From Vicia villosa (Eukaryota; Streptophyta; Magnoliopsida; Fabales; Fabaceae), in contig NC_081183.1 of assembly GCF_029867415.1 (NCBI RefSeq), positions 66,724,336 through 66,788,335 of the forward strand: a DNA stretch of 64,000 nt. Reading direction: 5' to 3'. Below, in pieces: positions 1-10,859 of this stretch. The position numbers and the translations under genes were made by a program. Under the pieces are notes generated by a model. The model was given only the letters and a program-made list of their open reading frames with translations, did not search any database and had not been told where the DNA came from. Each line of letters begins with the position of its first letter. The first letter of the stretch is position 1.

Positions 1-707
1 TCAAGTCCCTCGATTCCGAGGATGCCTAAAGCAAATGTTGCCCTCAGTTCATTCATCATCAATTTTGTCCCTCGATGTTGCCTCGGTAAATGATGATTTG
101 TCCCCATTGCTAAGGTATCCTCGCATGATGCCTAAAAAGATTAATGACTATTCTATCCTTCCCTAAAGACTGCCTAACTCTATATGGTAGGGACAGTCTT
201 ATGGCGAACGATGCTTCCTCGATGACCCTTTACATCTAATGAAAGGGCTTCCTACCCTCTTATGGTATGGATAGCCTTTTCAAACTAAAAAGCTAAAAGA
301 ACGATTTTTTAAACTTAGGGTAAGTAACTTTTAATTGCTTGCTCATTCCAAATTCAAAATCTTTTTTCCCACTTATTTTCAAATCTATTCAAAACAAGGC
401 TACGCTTATTTACAAGCTAAAGTCCTTAATGAATCTTTTTCTATTCACACATTACTTTTCAAACAAATCAAACATTTTTGAAAACAAAGTGAGCTAAGCA
501 ATTAAGAGCCCATGGATAACCATGGATACAAAGGGTGCTTTAAACCTTCCCTTTGTATAATTTACCCCCCAAACTCAAAGTCTTTTAAAAAGGTTTTTTC
601 TGTTCTTTTAGCCTTTCTATAAATTGGATAAAATAAAAGTCGGTGGCAACTCTTGCTCACCGCAACATTGCTTGCTTAAAAATAAAAAGTCAGTTCACCG
701 TATTACA
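1..707 (+). mobile_element. Ogre-type element A, 5' LTR (3' part only)
   Basis: This stretch matches 12755-13462 base for base over about 707 positions with only a few percent difference, and both copies end in TATTACA. A primer-binding site follows at 712, so this is the U5 end of a 5' LTR whose beginning lies outside the window. The short segment TGGCAACTCTTGC at 644-656 resembles the PBS itself. The call as an Ogre/Tat LTR rests on the PBS type and the gag remnant downstream. Confidence 0.85.
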
Positions 708-711
708 GAAC

Positions 712-729
712 TGGCGACTCTGCTGGGGA
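712..729 (+). promoter_or_regulatory. Primer-binding site of element A
   Basis: TGGCGACTCTGCTGGGGA starts 5 bp after the LTR end at 707. The same string follows the LTR of element C at 46182. Ogre/Tat elements are known to use a tRNA-Arg type primer with this PBS; the tRNA identity is established knowledge, not read from the window. Confidence 0.85.
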
Positions 730-1423
730 TATATTCGAATAAAAAGAGGGGTTACCTTAAAGTTTAGGATTCACTTTAAATGTTTTCAATTGTTTGTATT
801 GTTTGCTTTATATTTGTGGGCCTGTTTGGGTTTACTTGTGTGAAAGATCCTAACCCGAATCTGAGTATCTTAAGTAAATGGCATGAGACCAAGGAGACTG
901 CACGGTGTATACTGATGTTGTTGATATGGTGGCCATCGTTAGTGTGACACATTGGTTTGTCCTGGTGTTCCTTGGGATCCGACTTGAGGAAACACTTGGC
1001 TGCTGCGTGGTTTCGTTAAGCACTATTTTGCCCTTAGAACCGTAGTTGAACTTGACTTTGGCCTATTAGAAAGTAGCGAGATGGCTGGCTTTGGTTCCGA
1101 CTGAAGTTGGTTGATACTCGAAGCTACACTCATATGGACTGGACTTTCAGGACATTTTCGGTCGGTGATTCGATTGTTGAACTGAAATAAGTGCCTTCGA
1201 TAAAGGTCAATGATATGAGCTCCCTAGAACCCGATCTTTATATAGGACAGGTTGAACCAACTTAACTTCAGTGGGAAGGGTACTTACCTACGAACTTCAT
1301 GCAAGCTTCTAAACCTAAGGACACTTGTGTGACTTGTTTGTGTTTGCTAATAACCCTTTGGTTTTCTTACAGGTTTTTCTTGTGGGACTCACTCGTCCTT
1401 ACTATCTTACGCTTTGCCTGGTG
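730..1423 (+). other. 5' leader of element A, first part
   Basis: Non-coding leader downstream of the PBS. It has no convincing reading frame. A pyrimidine-rich stretch ending in TTTTCTTACAG at about 1362-1372 looks like a splice acceptor, which would fit the spliced leaders known for some Ogre-like elements, but no donor was assigned. The leader is cut at 1423/1424 by the solo LTR insertion and resumes at 6222. Confidence 0.6.
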
Positions 1424-1428
1424 CATTG

Positions 1429-4400
1429 TGTAATACGGTGAATTGACTTTAAAGAAATGTCGCGGTAAGCAAGAGTCGCCACCGACTTTTATTTTATCCA
1501 ATTTAATAGAAAGGCTAAAAGAACAGAAAAGACCTTTTAAAAAGATTTTGAGTTCGGGGGGTAATTTATACAAAGGGAAGGTTTAAGGCACCCTTTGCAT
1601 CCATGGTTTTCCATGGGCTCTTTATTTCTTAGCTCATTTGTTTTCAAAAGTTTAGAAATGTATAGGAAAAAAGCATTTGAATAAGGACTTTAGCTTCTAA
1701 ATAAGCGTAGCCTTTTTGAAGGTTTTTGATAAAAGGGCAAAAATAGATTTAAACCAGAGCAAGCAATTAGGAAGTAATTACCATTAAAGTTAAAAAAGTT
1801 CTTTTAGCCTTTCAGGGCTATCCATACCATAAGAGGGTAGGAAGTCCTTTTATTGGAGGTTGAAGGGTCGTCGAAGTTATCGTTTGCCATAAGACTGTCC
1901 CTGCCATAAAGAGGGCAGGTAGTCTAAGGGAAGGATAAAATAGTCATTTTAGGCAACCAATGAGGACACCTCAGCAATCGAAAGGGACTATCAACATCAT
2001 ATCGTAGGCAACCTCGAGGGACGAGATCATATAACCGAAGGCAACATCGAAGGGACTTATTTGATGATGAATGAACTGAGGGCAACATTTGCTTTAGGTA
2101 TCCTCGGAATCGAGGGACTTGACTATTTTATGATAATAATAAAAAAGGCAACAAGGCAGCAAATAAGGCAACAGGCAACAAGAAGGGTTACCCTAAAGGT
2201 GTGTGTGTGGCACAATCACGTGGTTAAATTCGGATATTTTATCTTGTAAATAGTGAGCTATGTTAATTTTAGTAAGGCTTGCACTCCCTAAGATTACTAA
2301 CCACGCAGTTAAATAACAGTTATATTGTCCTACGTTATTACAATAAACACCTGTTGATGCGGGAAAAAAATAAAGGCAAGAATTATAAACCTAAACTATT
2401 ACAATAAACACCTGCAAAGAGATAGAGGCAAAATATATAAGGAATATAATAAGCCATTACAAGGCTTTGGGGAAAATACAAAATTAGGCAAACGAATAAA
2501 TGCAAATAAAAAGTACGCCCCGATTAAGGCACAAGTTAACCATAAATAATAGAATAAATAAAGGCACAAATTAAAGGTTAAAAAACTAGAATCATGACTA
2601 TAATTAAAAAGATAAAAAAACAAAATCAGGGTTTAAAATTATAAACTTGAAAATAAAATCGAGATTAAAATTATGAACCTAAAAAATAAATAAATTGGTT
2701 TTTATTGTTTTGAAAGAGGAAAAAGAAAAAGGTTTTGTTTGAAAAAGGTTTTTTAAATGGCTAACAAACATAACAAATTATAATATAAACAAATAAATAA
2801 ATAAAAAATATTAAAAAAACCTGGCGCCGATCGTGTGTGATACGTCCTGGAGAGTCTATGGTTGACTTGCAGATTCTGAGCGTTGGATCGCCATCAGGGT
2901 TGATCAAAGGGCTTGGAAACGAAGGCGCATGGTACCTTTGCCTGGGTATGCTACGGTGGATCTGAAAAGCTTGCAAGTGGTAAAAAAATAACTGCATTAG
3001 GCCAGGTTCAAACCTGGGTCTTCTAGAATACAGGTGTAATCCTCTGCCAAATGTGCCATTTAATTCAGCTATTAAAAGGAGGATTAACAAAGTATAAATG
3101 AAAGAATGAGTAGTAAATGGAATTGTTAGAACAAGATTTGTTCTGATCAATATTCTTAGTTTTGATGATAACAATGTATATGAATTTTGTATGAGATAAT
3201 GTGGTACTCTAATACTATGCAATTTCCATTTCAGGAATCACATAAAGAGTATGCACAAAATCAGCGCAAGAAGCACTGACTCAGAAGGTTCAGCATGCAA
3301 CATCAGAACATGCTCTGGCAAGACATCAGAAGATGGTCAAGCAGAATCAGAACATGGTCTTTGGAAGCATCAGAAGAACTTGAGATCAGAAGCAGAAGCA
3401 CTGAAGTTCTCATGGTATCACGCTAAGAAGCACTTCAAGGTCAGAAGACAAGAAGATGCTCTGCACCAAGCTATTTGACTCTAATGATATTCAAACGTTG
3501 TTTACACAAACATCAGATCAGAAGCAAGTACAAGATGGCAGGCTACGCTGACTGACAAAAGGAACGTTAGAAGCTATTAAAGGCAACGTCAGTAGACACA
3601 GCGAAAGCAAGGCTTGAGGTAGTTGACAAAAGAGTGAAACATTAAATGCAATGTTGTACGGTTCACGCAAAGCATTAAATGCTCCCAACGGTCATCTTCT
3701 CAAGTACCTATAAATAGAAGTTCTGATGAGAAGCTGAACAATAACACTTTGCGCAAACATACAGAAACGCTGTCAAATTCAAAAGCTCTCAAACTTCATC
3801 TTCAACCTCACTACATTGCTGTTGTAATATCTTAGTGAGATTAAGCTTAAACTTAAGAGAAAAATCACAGTTGTGATAATAGCTTATTAAGAAGCATTGT
3901 AACTCTTATAAGAATTTGTTTACATTAATTTGTAAGAACTAGAGGAGATCAAGTTGTGATCAGATTCTCTAGAAAGTCTTAGAGGGTATCTAAGCAGTGT
4001 GTTCCTAGAGTGATCAGGTTGTGATCAGAATACTCTAGAAGACTTAGAGGTTATCTAAGTGGAAAACCATTATAATCTTGTGTGATTAGTGGATTAAATC
4101 CTCAGGTGAGGTAAGTCACTCCAAGGGGGTGGACTGGAGTAGTTTAGTTAACAACGAACCAGGATAAAAATCATTGTGCAACAAATTGTTTTTATCTTAC
4201 AAGTTTTAAAGCTACACTTATTCAAACCCCCCCCTTTCTAAGTGTTTTTCTATCCTTCAGGAATTTTCAAAGGAAAAGTCAACGCGTGGGGCCCCCCTTA
4301 TTCTGATCAGCGAATCACGTTTGGGGAGAGGGTTGGAGGATTTTGACCAGCCAATTGCATCGTTCCACGCGTGAGGAGAGAGATAGTGGCGTTTTAATCA

Positions 4401-6216
4401 ACCAATGAAGGAGCTGCGCATGTGGTCAAAGCTTCAGAGTTTCTGTTCATCTTCTTCTCCATATTACTTGCGGATTTTCTTGTGGAAATTGCTGCAGAAT
4501 TTCCTGCGGGTTTTTCCTTCGTTTTCCTGTAAATATCAAAAACTAAAAAAACCACGTGAAGCACACAAAGGAATTGCCTAGATCACCTAATTAAGCTTCT
4601 ATGAGTCCAATGGCATCGTCGTTTTAAACTGAAACGTATTGTAACATGGAACACGAAGCAACATAAGTTTCATGCCCTAACCATGGCATGCCCTCGTACC
4701 TGCATCAAACCTTGTAAACAATGATTCCAATTGATTCTAAACAACATCATGAGCATGAGTATACGACTGGAAATCATTTAAAGTGCATGTATAAAAAGTT
4801 TGAAATTCAAGAAAGTAAGCAAACCAATGATGCTTGAAGGGAACGTTTAGGAAAGCTTCGTATTTCAAAGAGGATACATTTGCGTTGCTGGAACCTTCAG
4901 GAGGACAACAAGACGTTTGAAATCGACTGATCCTTACTGGAGAGGATTCTTTCACATGCCCTAGTTTTTGTTGGATTTTTGAGAGGGTGAAGTTGCTTAT
5001 GAGGTTAGATTTTTTCGTGGCTCTGAGGTTGAATGTCTCGGATATATATAGGAGAGAATACTAGGGTTTTTAGTTTAAGAAAGAATCAATGATTTGATTG
5101 GAAAAAAATTGGATTTTGATTCTTATACTTAAACTTACTATTTTGAGTTCAAGTCTATTTCTTGCATATTTCTCCTCTTAATCTTGGCCATTAGATGATA
5201 TTAAATCAGATTTAATCAAGAGAAAATTTTTTATTTATTAATCATATTATTATTTGATGATTTATTTGACTTTTATTTGAATTTAAATGATAAAAATCAA
5301 ATATAAATGAAATAAATTATCAAAATAAAAATTTTAATAACCAATAGACCTCCCTTGGGCTCAAAATTTCGTGGATAAGTCAAGTTTATAGGCCCATCAC
5401 TCAAAAGTTGAAATTTTGCTAATTAAGGTTTCACACTTTTCTTGAATTTTAGCCAACTTCTGACAGTCATAACTCACTCAATATTTATCCTATGAAGGTG
5501 TTCTAGGACTTTTTAGAAATCTCAAAAAATTCCTCTACAACCCACTTTGGAAGCTTTTTTGCATTTGGAGATTTTATCTTTATGATATGGCTCCTGACAA
5601 AAAAACTGCTTTTTGCGAGCTTCTAGAGGGACCTGTAATGTTTTCACCCATATCTCTCAAGTGAAGCATTTTTAGACTTGGCATGTGAGAGGCAAAGTTG
5701 TAGAGAATTCAATTTCCTTCAAAATGAGCTTTGGATGGAGAATTTCTGATGTTCCATGTGAAAGTTATGGCTGGTCAAAGTTTAGTTGACTTTTAGTCCA
5801 AAAACCCTAATTTAGAAACTTTGAGTTTTGTTGATTTCTGAACTTTCCTTGATGAATCATGATCAACCCTTGATCATATAATGAATGTTACTTGAAGATA
5901 AGGATGTTGACCAAAAATCAGGAATTTTGACTCTACTTTGACCATAGTTCACTTTTAGGTCAAACTAGTCGATTGTTGACTATCTGAGCAATTGACTGAG
6001 TAATCTTGAGAATCAGAGCTTGAAAATTGGCACGAGGATCCTTTGAGGCACATGAGAATCCCTAGGGTTCATTTGAGGTCCTGACTTATCCTTTTTCACC
6101 AAGAAATTCAAAACCCTAGTTTTAGGAGCCTTTGATTAGGAGAGTGTGTACTCAATTGAGCCTTGAGCTTTTGATGCTTGCATGAAAATATAGTGGGTAA
6201 ATTTTTGGGTATGACA
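1429..6216 (-). mobile_element. Ogre-type solo LTR inserted in element A leader
   Basis: On the minus strand this LTR starts TGTCATACCC (at 6216) and ends CCGTATTACA (at 1429). It is flanked by perfect 5-bp TSDs CATTG (1424-1428 and 6217-6221) and has no internal region, so it is a solo LTR left by LTR-LTR recombination. Its R/U5 half resembles the 3' LTR of element A; the U3 half (about 5050-6216) resembles the LTR of element D near 57400-58190. A TATA motif lies at about 5042-5052 (minus strand). Removing the nested copia LTR gives about 3.65 kb. Confidence 0.9.
3124..4259 (+). mobile_element. Ty1/copia-type solo LTR nested in the Ogre solo LTR
   Basis: The LTR begins TGTTAGAACA and ends CTATCCTTCA, with 5-bp TSDs GGAAT at 3119-3123 and 4260-4264. 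A TATA box CTATAAATAG lies at about 3708-3717. Two related blocks with AGATTCTCTAGAAAGTCTTA-like sequence occur at 3955-4070, and a C-rich run sits near 4227-4234, the same layout as the end of the SIRE LTR at 22992. No internal region is present. I infer a SIRE/Maximus-like copia family; copia is fairly safe, the lineage less so. Confidence 0.9.
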
Positions 6217-6221
6217 CATTG

Positions 6222-6688
6222 CATTCGCATAACATCATGACATCATGACATCATGACATCATAACATAGCATGGTTAACTAACCCTTTCAAGGATCTTAG
6301 GAATTTAGGGCGCACAATTTCAGGTGCTCTTATCAAGGACCGAATTCCTATCAAAGGGAAAGAGGATTTATTTTCCTCTGGCCACATACCTTCCAATTCA
6401 GAGACTCAGGGGGCAAGGGGATTTATTTTCCTCTAGCCATGTACCTTCAAATTCAAAAGTATCCCGAATCAAAGGCTATGACCCACTGGATATGGTGGGC
6501 TTGATTCCCATAGAAGAACATCCAAGAATCAGAGTTCTTCAAACGAAGATGCGACCAAATTATTTTCTGATGTTGCTAACTAAATTTCCTAAAGATCCTT
6601 GAAAACATTGCATTTGCATTCATAACATCGCATAACAGGTTTCCTATGATGGGGTTCTCATCCTTCCTCGTTGTTTATTTCAGCATCA
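6222..6688 (+). other. 5' leader of element A, second part, with 8-bp microsatellite
   Basis: Continuation of the leader after the solo LTR. It opens with about four copies of CATCATGA (about 6233-6264). A duplicated block with the core GGATTTATTTTCCTCT occurs at about 6363-6380 and 6419-6436. No ORF1 of the kind seen in element C at 46930 is present, so this family lacks it or has lost it. Confidence 0.5.
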
Positions 6689-7740
6689 TGAATCTCGAGC
6701 AATCAGTCAAAGACCTTCAGGCTCGGAATGCTGAGTTCCAAGCTTTGATTCTGAACTTGTCCAAGGGGAAAGAAGAGCTGAAAACCATGCTGACTAAAAA
6801 GAAGAGAAAGGCAAGAAGACTCTGGGGAAAGGCTTAGAAGACCGATCTTGCAACTCAAGAAAGCTGAAGAAGTCAAGGTTTCCGAAGAGGATGACGATGA
6901 ACAAAAGGACGATGCTAGTGTCAAAACTGATGTGAAAAGCAACCATGATTCTGTCAAGCCCTCTGAGGAAGAAGAGGACTACTACTATGAGGACGAACAT
7001 CCTGATGACAAATACAAGCTGCTAGAAGAACGTATGAAAGCCATGGAAATTGAGAGGGTACCTGGGTTAGATTTTGAGGAACTAGGACTCATCTTTGGAG
7101 TTGTTATCCCTCCGAAGTTCAAGACTCCCACCTTTGCTAAATATGATGGGGTCTCTTGTCCGAAACTGCACTTGAAGTCTAATGTAAGGAAGATTCAGCC
7201 TTATACCGCTGATAAGAAGCTGTGGATCCACTTTTCCCAAGAGAGCTTATCTGGAACCCAACTGGAGTGGTAGTATCAACTAGAGGGTACCAACATTCAT
7301 ACATGGGAAGATTTGGCTGGTGCTTTCTACAAGCAATACTAATACAATGCTGATCTCGCGCCAACCCGCATGCAACTACAAAGCATGTCCATGGTCTCTA
7401 GTCAGGCTCCAACACAACAACAACAAAAAGATCAACGTAACCACAAGGTGGCCGACGTACTTGGAAATCCAAACCCAAAAGGTCATTTACCCCACTACAC
7501 ATGCCATTGGCTCAAGCTTTGCAACACTTGCTCGATCGGAGTCTAATAACTCTACTGCCTCCATACTCAGCTCCTGCAAATCCCGCCCCTGGGTACAAGC
7601 ATCATGCAAGATGTGCTTGCCATTCAAATAGTCCTGGTCATGATACAGAAGATTGCGGGCCATTGAAACATAAAATTCAAGACTTGATTGAAGAAGGGAT
7701 CATCGAATTTGGCCAACCAGAGGAGCCACACAAAGTCTAA
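6689..7740 (+). pseudogene. gag: Element A gag remnant (Ogre/Tat Gag)
   Basis: The translated pieces match the Gag of Ogre/Tat gypsy elements: an N-terminal coiled-coil segment (6689-6837), an acidic segment, then PPKFKTPTFAKYDG and LWIHFSQESLSG in the frame of 6848-7273, and a C-terminal cysteine/histidine segment CACHSNSPGHDTEDC (7501-7740). A frameshift separates the first two pieces near 6838, in-frame stops occur at 7271 and about 7340, and the middle of Gag is missing around 7440-7500, where the frame changes again. Nothing after 7740 resembles protease, RT, RNase H or integrase. The element could move only with proteins supplied in trans, and this copy's Gag is itself broken. Confidence 0.8.
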
Positions 7741-9074
7741 AGGATGGCTATTTAGATCATTAATTTACTCGCATTCGCAATTTCTTTCTTGTTTGTTTAA
7801 ACATTCGTCTTATGTCAGACTCTATTTATTTTATCATAATCATTAATGCATTGCATACGTTTGTCTTGACTTATTTATCCTCCTATTGCTATATTAAACT
7901 TTGTTTTTACTTGGTTTTCTTTATGATATTTAACTCTCGCTAAAGCTGTGAACCTTTTATGGGTGGATGACGAAAATGATACCGCAACCTCATACAATTT
8001 GCTTTCGAACAGACTATGCTGACAATGTACAGGCATTGTTTCAATTCATAAACAGTGGAGATATAAGGATGTTAATCCATCGTCAACCCCTTTGAGCCTA
8101 AGGTGTAGGAGTTTTCTTTCATGTGCAAATTGAAACCCTTTAATCATAACCTGGGACATGGTAGTTACTCAGTTAACTTAATTATACTAGTTGTTGTTTA
8201 CACAAATAATGATGGGTTCCCGCAACCAATAAGTCATGCAATCAATATCCACCAAAAGGAAAAAAGTTGCTAAGCCAAAACTTATGAAGGAGACTTATCG
8301 AAAATTGAGACATCCCGTTGACTGTAATCTCAAAATAAACAGATCAGGCAAAAGTTAGGGATAATAAAGTCAAAAAAGAGATCACTACAAATCCTCGACA
8401 AAAGAAAAATAATTACAAAAAAGGATGACTGCCTTTTCAAATAAACTTTCGGTGCTTCAACCATCATCAAATGTCAATGTTACGACTTCAAGACCTGCTA
8501 GAACTTAAATGCAAAGTTAACTGAGCATAAGATCGAAGAACATCACGAAGATTGGGATGGGTACAAATAAATTTTGATCCACTATCCTTTGTTTCTTAAA
8601 CCGTGAACCAAGCCACTTTACAACCCTTGAAAGTCCTAACTGAAGCATGGTTAGTTCAAAAGCGTACTGTTACCAAAGGTATCCTGACTCTTTAAGGTTT
8701 ACGATAAACATTGAGCTGATATCATGTTTTTACAAACATTTTTTACATCTTTTGTTTTACTAAAAACCATTTTTAAACTTCAAGACAGACATATGCATTA
8801 CATTTTTATGAGTGTCATTATAAAATATTTTCGTCTACATAAGTTCAAATGTTTGGCATCAGGAAGAATCTGCATGGGGCATAACTAATGACTAAAAGTC
8901 CTCCCGACAAATAAATTTGCAGAGACGTCTCGTATGCATGACTCGATCAGCTAAAAGCTTGTTTATACAAGGGGCATGACATATTATTATCCCATCTACT
9001 GGGGGAAAGTCGGTCACGATTCATAGAATCTCTCAGAGGCACTGAACAACCAGAGAAGTTAGTCCATCACTGGG
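7741..9074 (+). other. 3' internal non-coding region of element A
   Basis: About 1.3 kb without coding potential between the gag remnant and the presumed 3' LTR. There is no trace of pol. Purine-rich tracts with GGGGG occur near 8999-9006 and 9071-9075; the second, ACTGGGGGCA followed by TGTCCCATC, is the best candidate for a polypurine tract next to the 3' LTR. Confidence 0.5.
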
Positions 9075-9097
9075 GGCATGTCCCATCAGTCAAAAAT

Positions 9098-9200
9098 CTC
9101 AACAAATGCTATTTAGCTACTAGCATCAGATGATGTCAGGATCTGTCTCAACAAATGCTATTTAGCTACTAGCATCAGATGATGTCAAAATCTCAACAAA
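9098..9200. repeat. Short tandem duplication, 45-48 bp unit
   Basis: The segment from CTCAACAAATGCTATTTAG to CAGATGATGTCA occurs at 9098-9145 and again at 9146-9190, and a third partial copy starts at 9191. It lies at or just inside the presumed start of the element A 3' LTR. Confidence 0.85.
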
Positions 9201-10087
9201 TACTATCCTTTGAAGTTCTAATTCCAAACTTAAGTATCAAGCATATCAGGCTACTGATTCCAGGGGCAGGTATATGCCCTCAAGCGAAAGACCATATGTG
9301 GTTAAAAGTGTTTTCCAATAGCAAGTACTCAAAGACATGGGGCAATGGAAAGTTGAAATCTCTGGGAATTTTGCCCATAAAGCAGCTTTCACAATATATC
9401 CCCACGTAGCAATCCTCAACAAGTTATCTTCAAATAATCTCTTCCCAATAGAGACTTGGTTCCCCAACGGAGTTTACATATCTGATACTGCCGGTTATCC
9501 GACACAATCTTCTTCTCTAGCAGGGTTTATTCAAACTCGATATCTCAATTAAAAGTTGACACTCACAGATGATCTTGGTTAGATAATACAACAAAAGACT
9601 ATTCTTCTCCTTTGTCCCGAGGATACATCAAGATCACATCACTCAAATTACTCTCATCCCCAAGCGAAGATCAAAAATCCCCAGCTGGATATCCTCGAAT
9701 GGAAGACAGGAATTCTCAATCCTCTTATCATCATCTCTAACAACACACAAAGATTTATTTTCTCAACCAGCAAGGGATATACAGAGTTATCAATATGCTT
9801 CGACTATATAGTCTATCCCTGCATCATTCATAAATACATGCATAACATATAGTACTCTCGTTTATTTCGAGAACCTCATCATACAATACATGCATCACGA
9901 CGTTGCATGAAACTAATTTTCCTTTTCAGGTCATTTCACAATCAAAAGACCATTATCAGCCAGATACAGTGCAAAGACGATCGTATCAATGATTCAATCT
10001 TAACGCTCATTCAAGACACAAATACAATTCTGATACTTCATTCCGGGGATTTCTTCAAAGATAAATTAGAAACAATCAAAGAACTTC

Positions 10088-10500
10088 ATATCCTTTCTAG
10101 GAGCCTTTCTAGGTCAGTCTTGTTTAAGACATATCACATCCTTTCTAGGAACCTTTCTAGGAACCTTTCTAGGTAGTCTTTTCTAAGACGTTTATCATCC
10201 TTTCTAGGAATCTTTCTAGGTAATCTTTTCTAAGATGTTTCATATCCTTTCTAGGAGCCTTTCTAGGTAGTCTTCTCTAAGACGTTTATCATCCTTTATA
10301 GGAACCTTTCTAGTTAGTCTTGTTTAAGACGTATCATATCCTTCCTAGGAGCCTTTCTAGGTAGTCTTGTTTAAGACGTATCATATCCTTTCTAGGAGCC
10401 TTTCTAGGTAGTCTTGTTCAAGACGTATCATACCCTATCTAGGAGCTTTTTTAGGTAGTCTTGTTTAAGACATATCTCAACCTTTTTAGGTAATTTCCCT
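10088..10500. repeat. Minisatellite, ~48 bp unit, about nine copies
   Basis: Units begin near 10090, 10139, 10198, 10246, 10292, 10340, 10387, 10433 and 10480 (spacing 46-49 bp, one of 59 bp with an internal 11-bp duplication). Each has TCCTTTCTAGGAGCC, CTTTCTAGGTAGTCTT and TTTAAGACG. Decayed copies continue to about 10690. The array is upstream of the TATA motif of the element A 3' LTR, so it would lie in U3. Confidence 0.85.
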
Positions 10501-10849
10501 TAAAACAGTATTAAATCCTTTCTAAGACATCTCTTGCCCTTTTAGGGAACTCTTTAGTCAGTCTTCTCTAAGACAATTCTTCTCGAGCTTTGTTTAAAGC
10601 CTAATCTCCTTTAAATCAGTAATCATAGTCTTCTTTAGGCCAGTGCTCTACCCTTTTCAGGAACCTCTCCAAGTAGTCTTCTGTAAGACATTACTTCATT
10701 TTGATAATCTCTCCTTCAAATACAATCAATGCATATAACTCAGTCTGAAAAGCATCTAGTTCAGACAAATATCTTGTCAACATCTGGATGGCATCTTTAA
10801 AGCCCGTCTCAGACAACTTTCCGCCAAATCTTTAACCTAATTCCAACCC

Positions 10850-10859
10850 TTATATATAC
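10850..10859 (+). promoter_or_regulatory. Putative LTR promoter TATA box (element A)
   Basis: TTATATATAC is followed by an LTR stretch that aligns with the segment behind the TATA motif of the minus-strand solo LTR near 5040. The position within the LTR fits a U3/R boundary. Confidence 0.5.

Noticed and set aside
2761..3222. 153-codon minus-strand frame
   Set aside because: It runs across the junction of the solo Ogre LTR and the nested copia LTR, so it cannot be one gene.
10088..10690. CRISPR-like array
   Set aside because: Direct tandem units without unique spacers, in plant retrotransposon DNA; a minisatellite.
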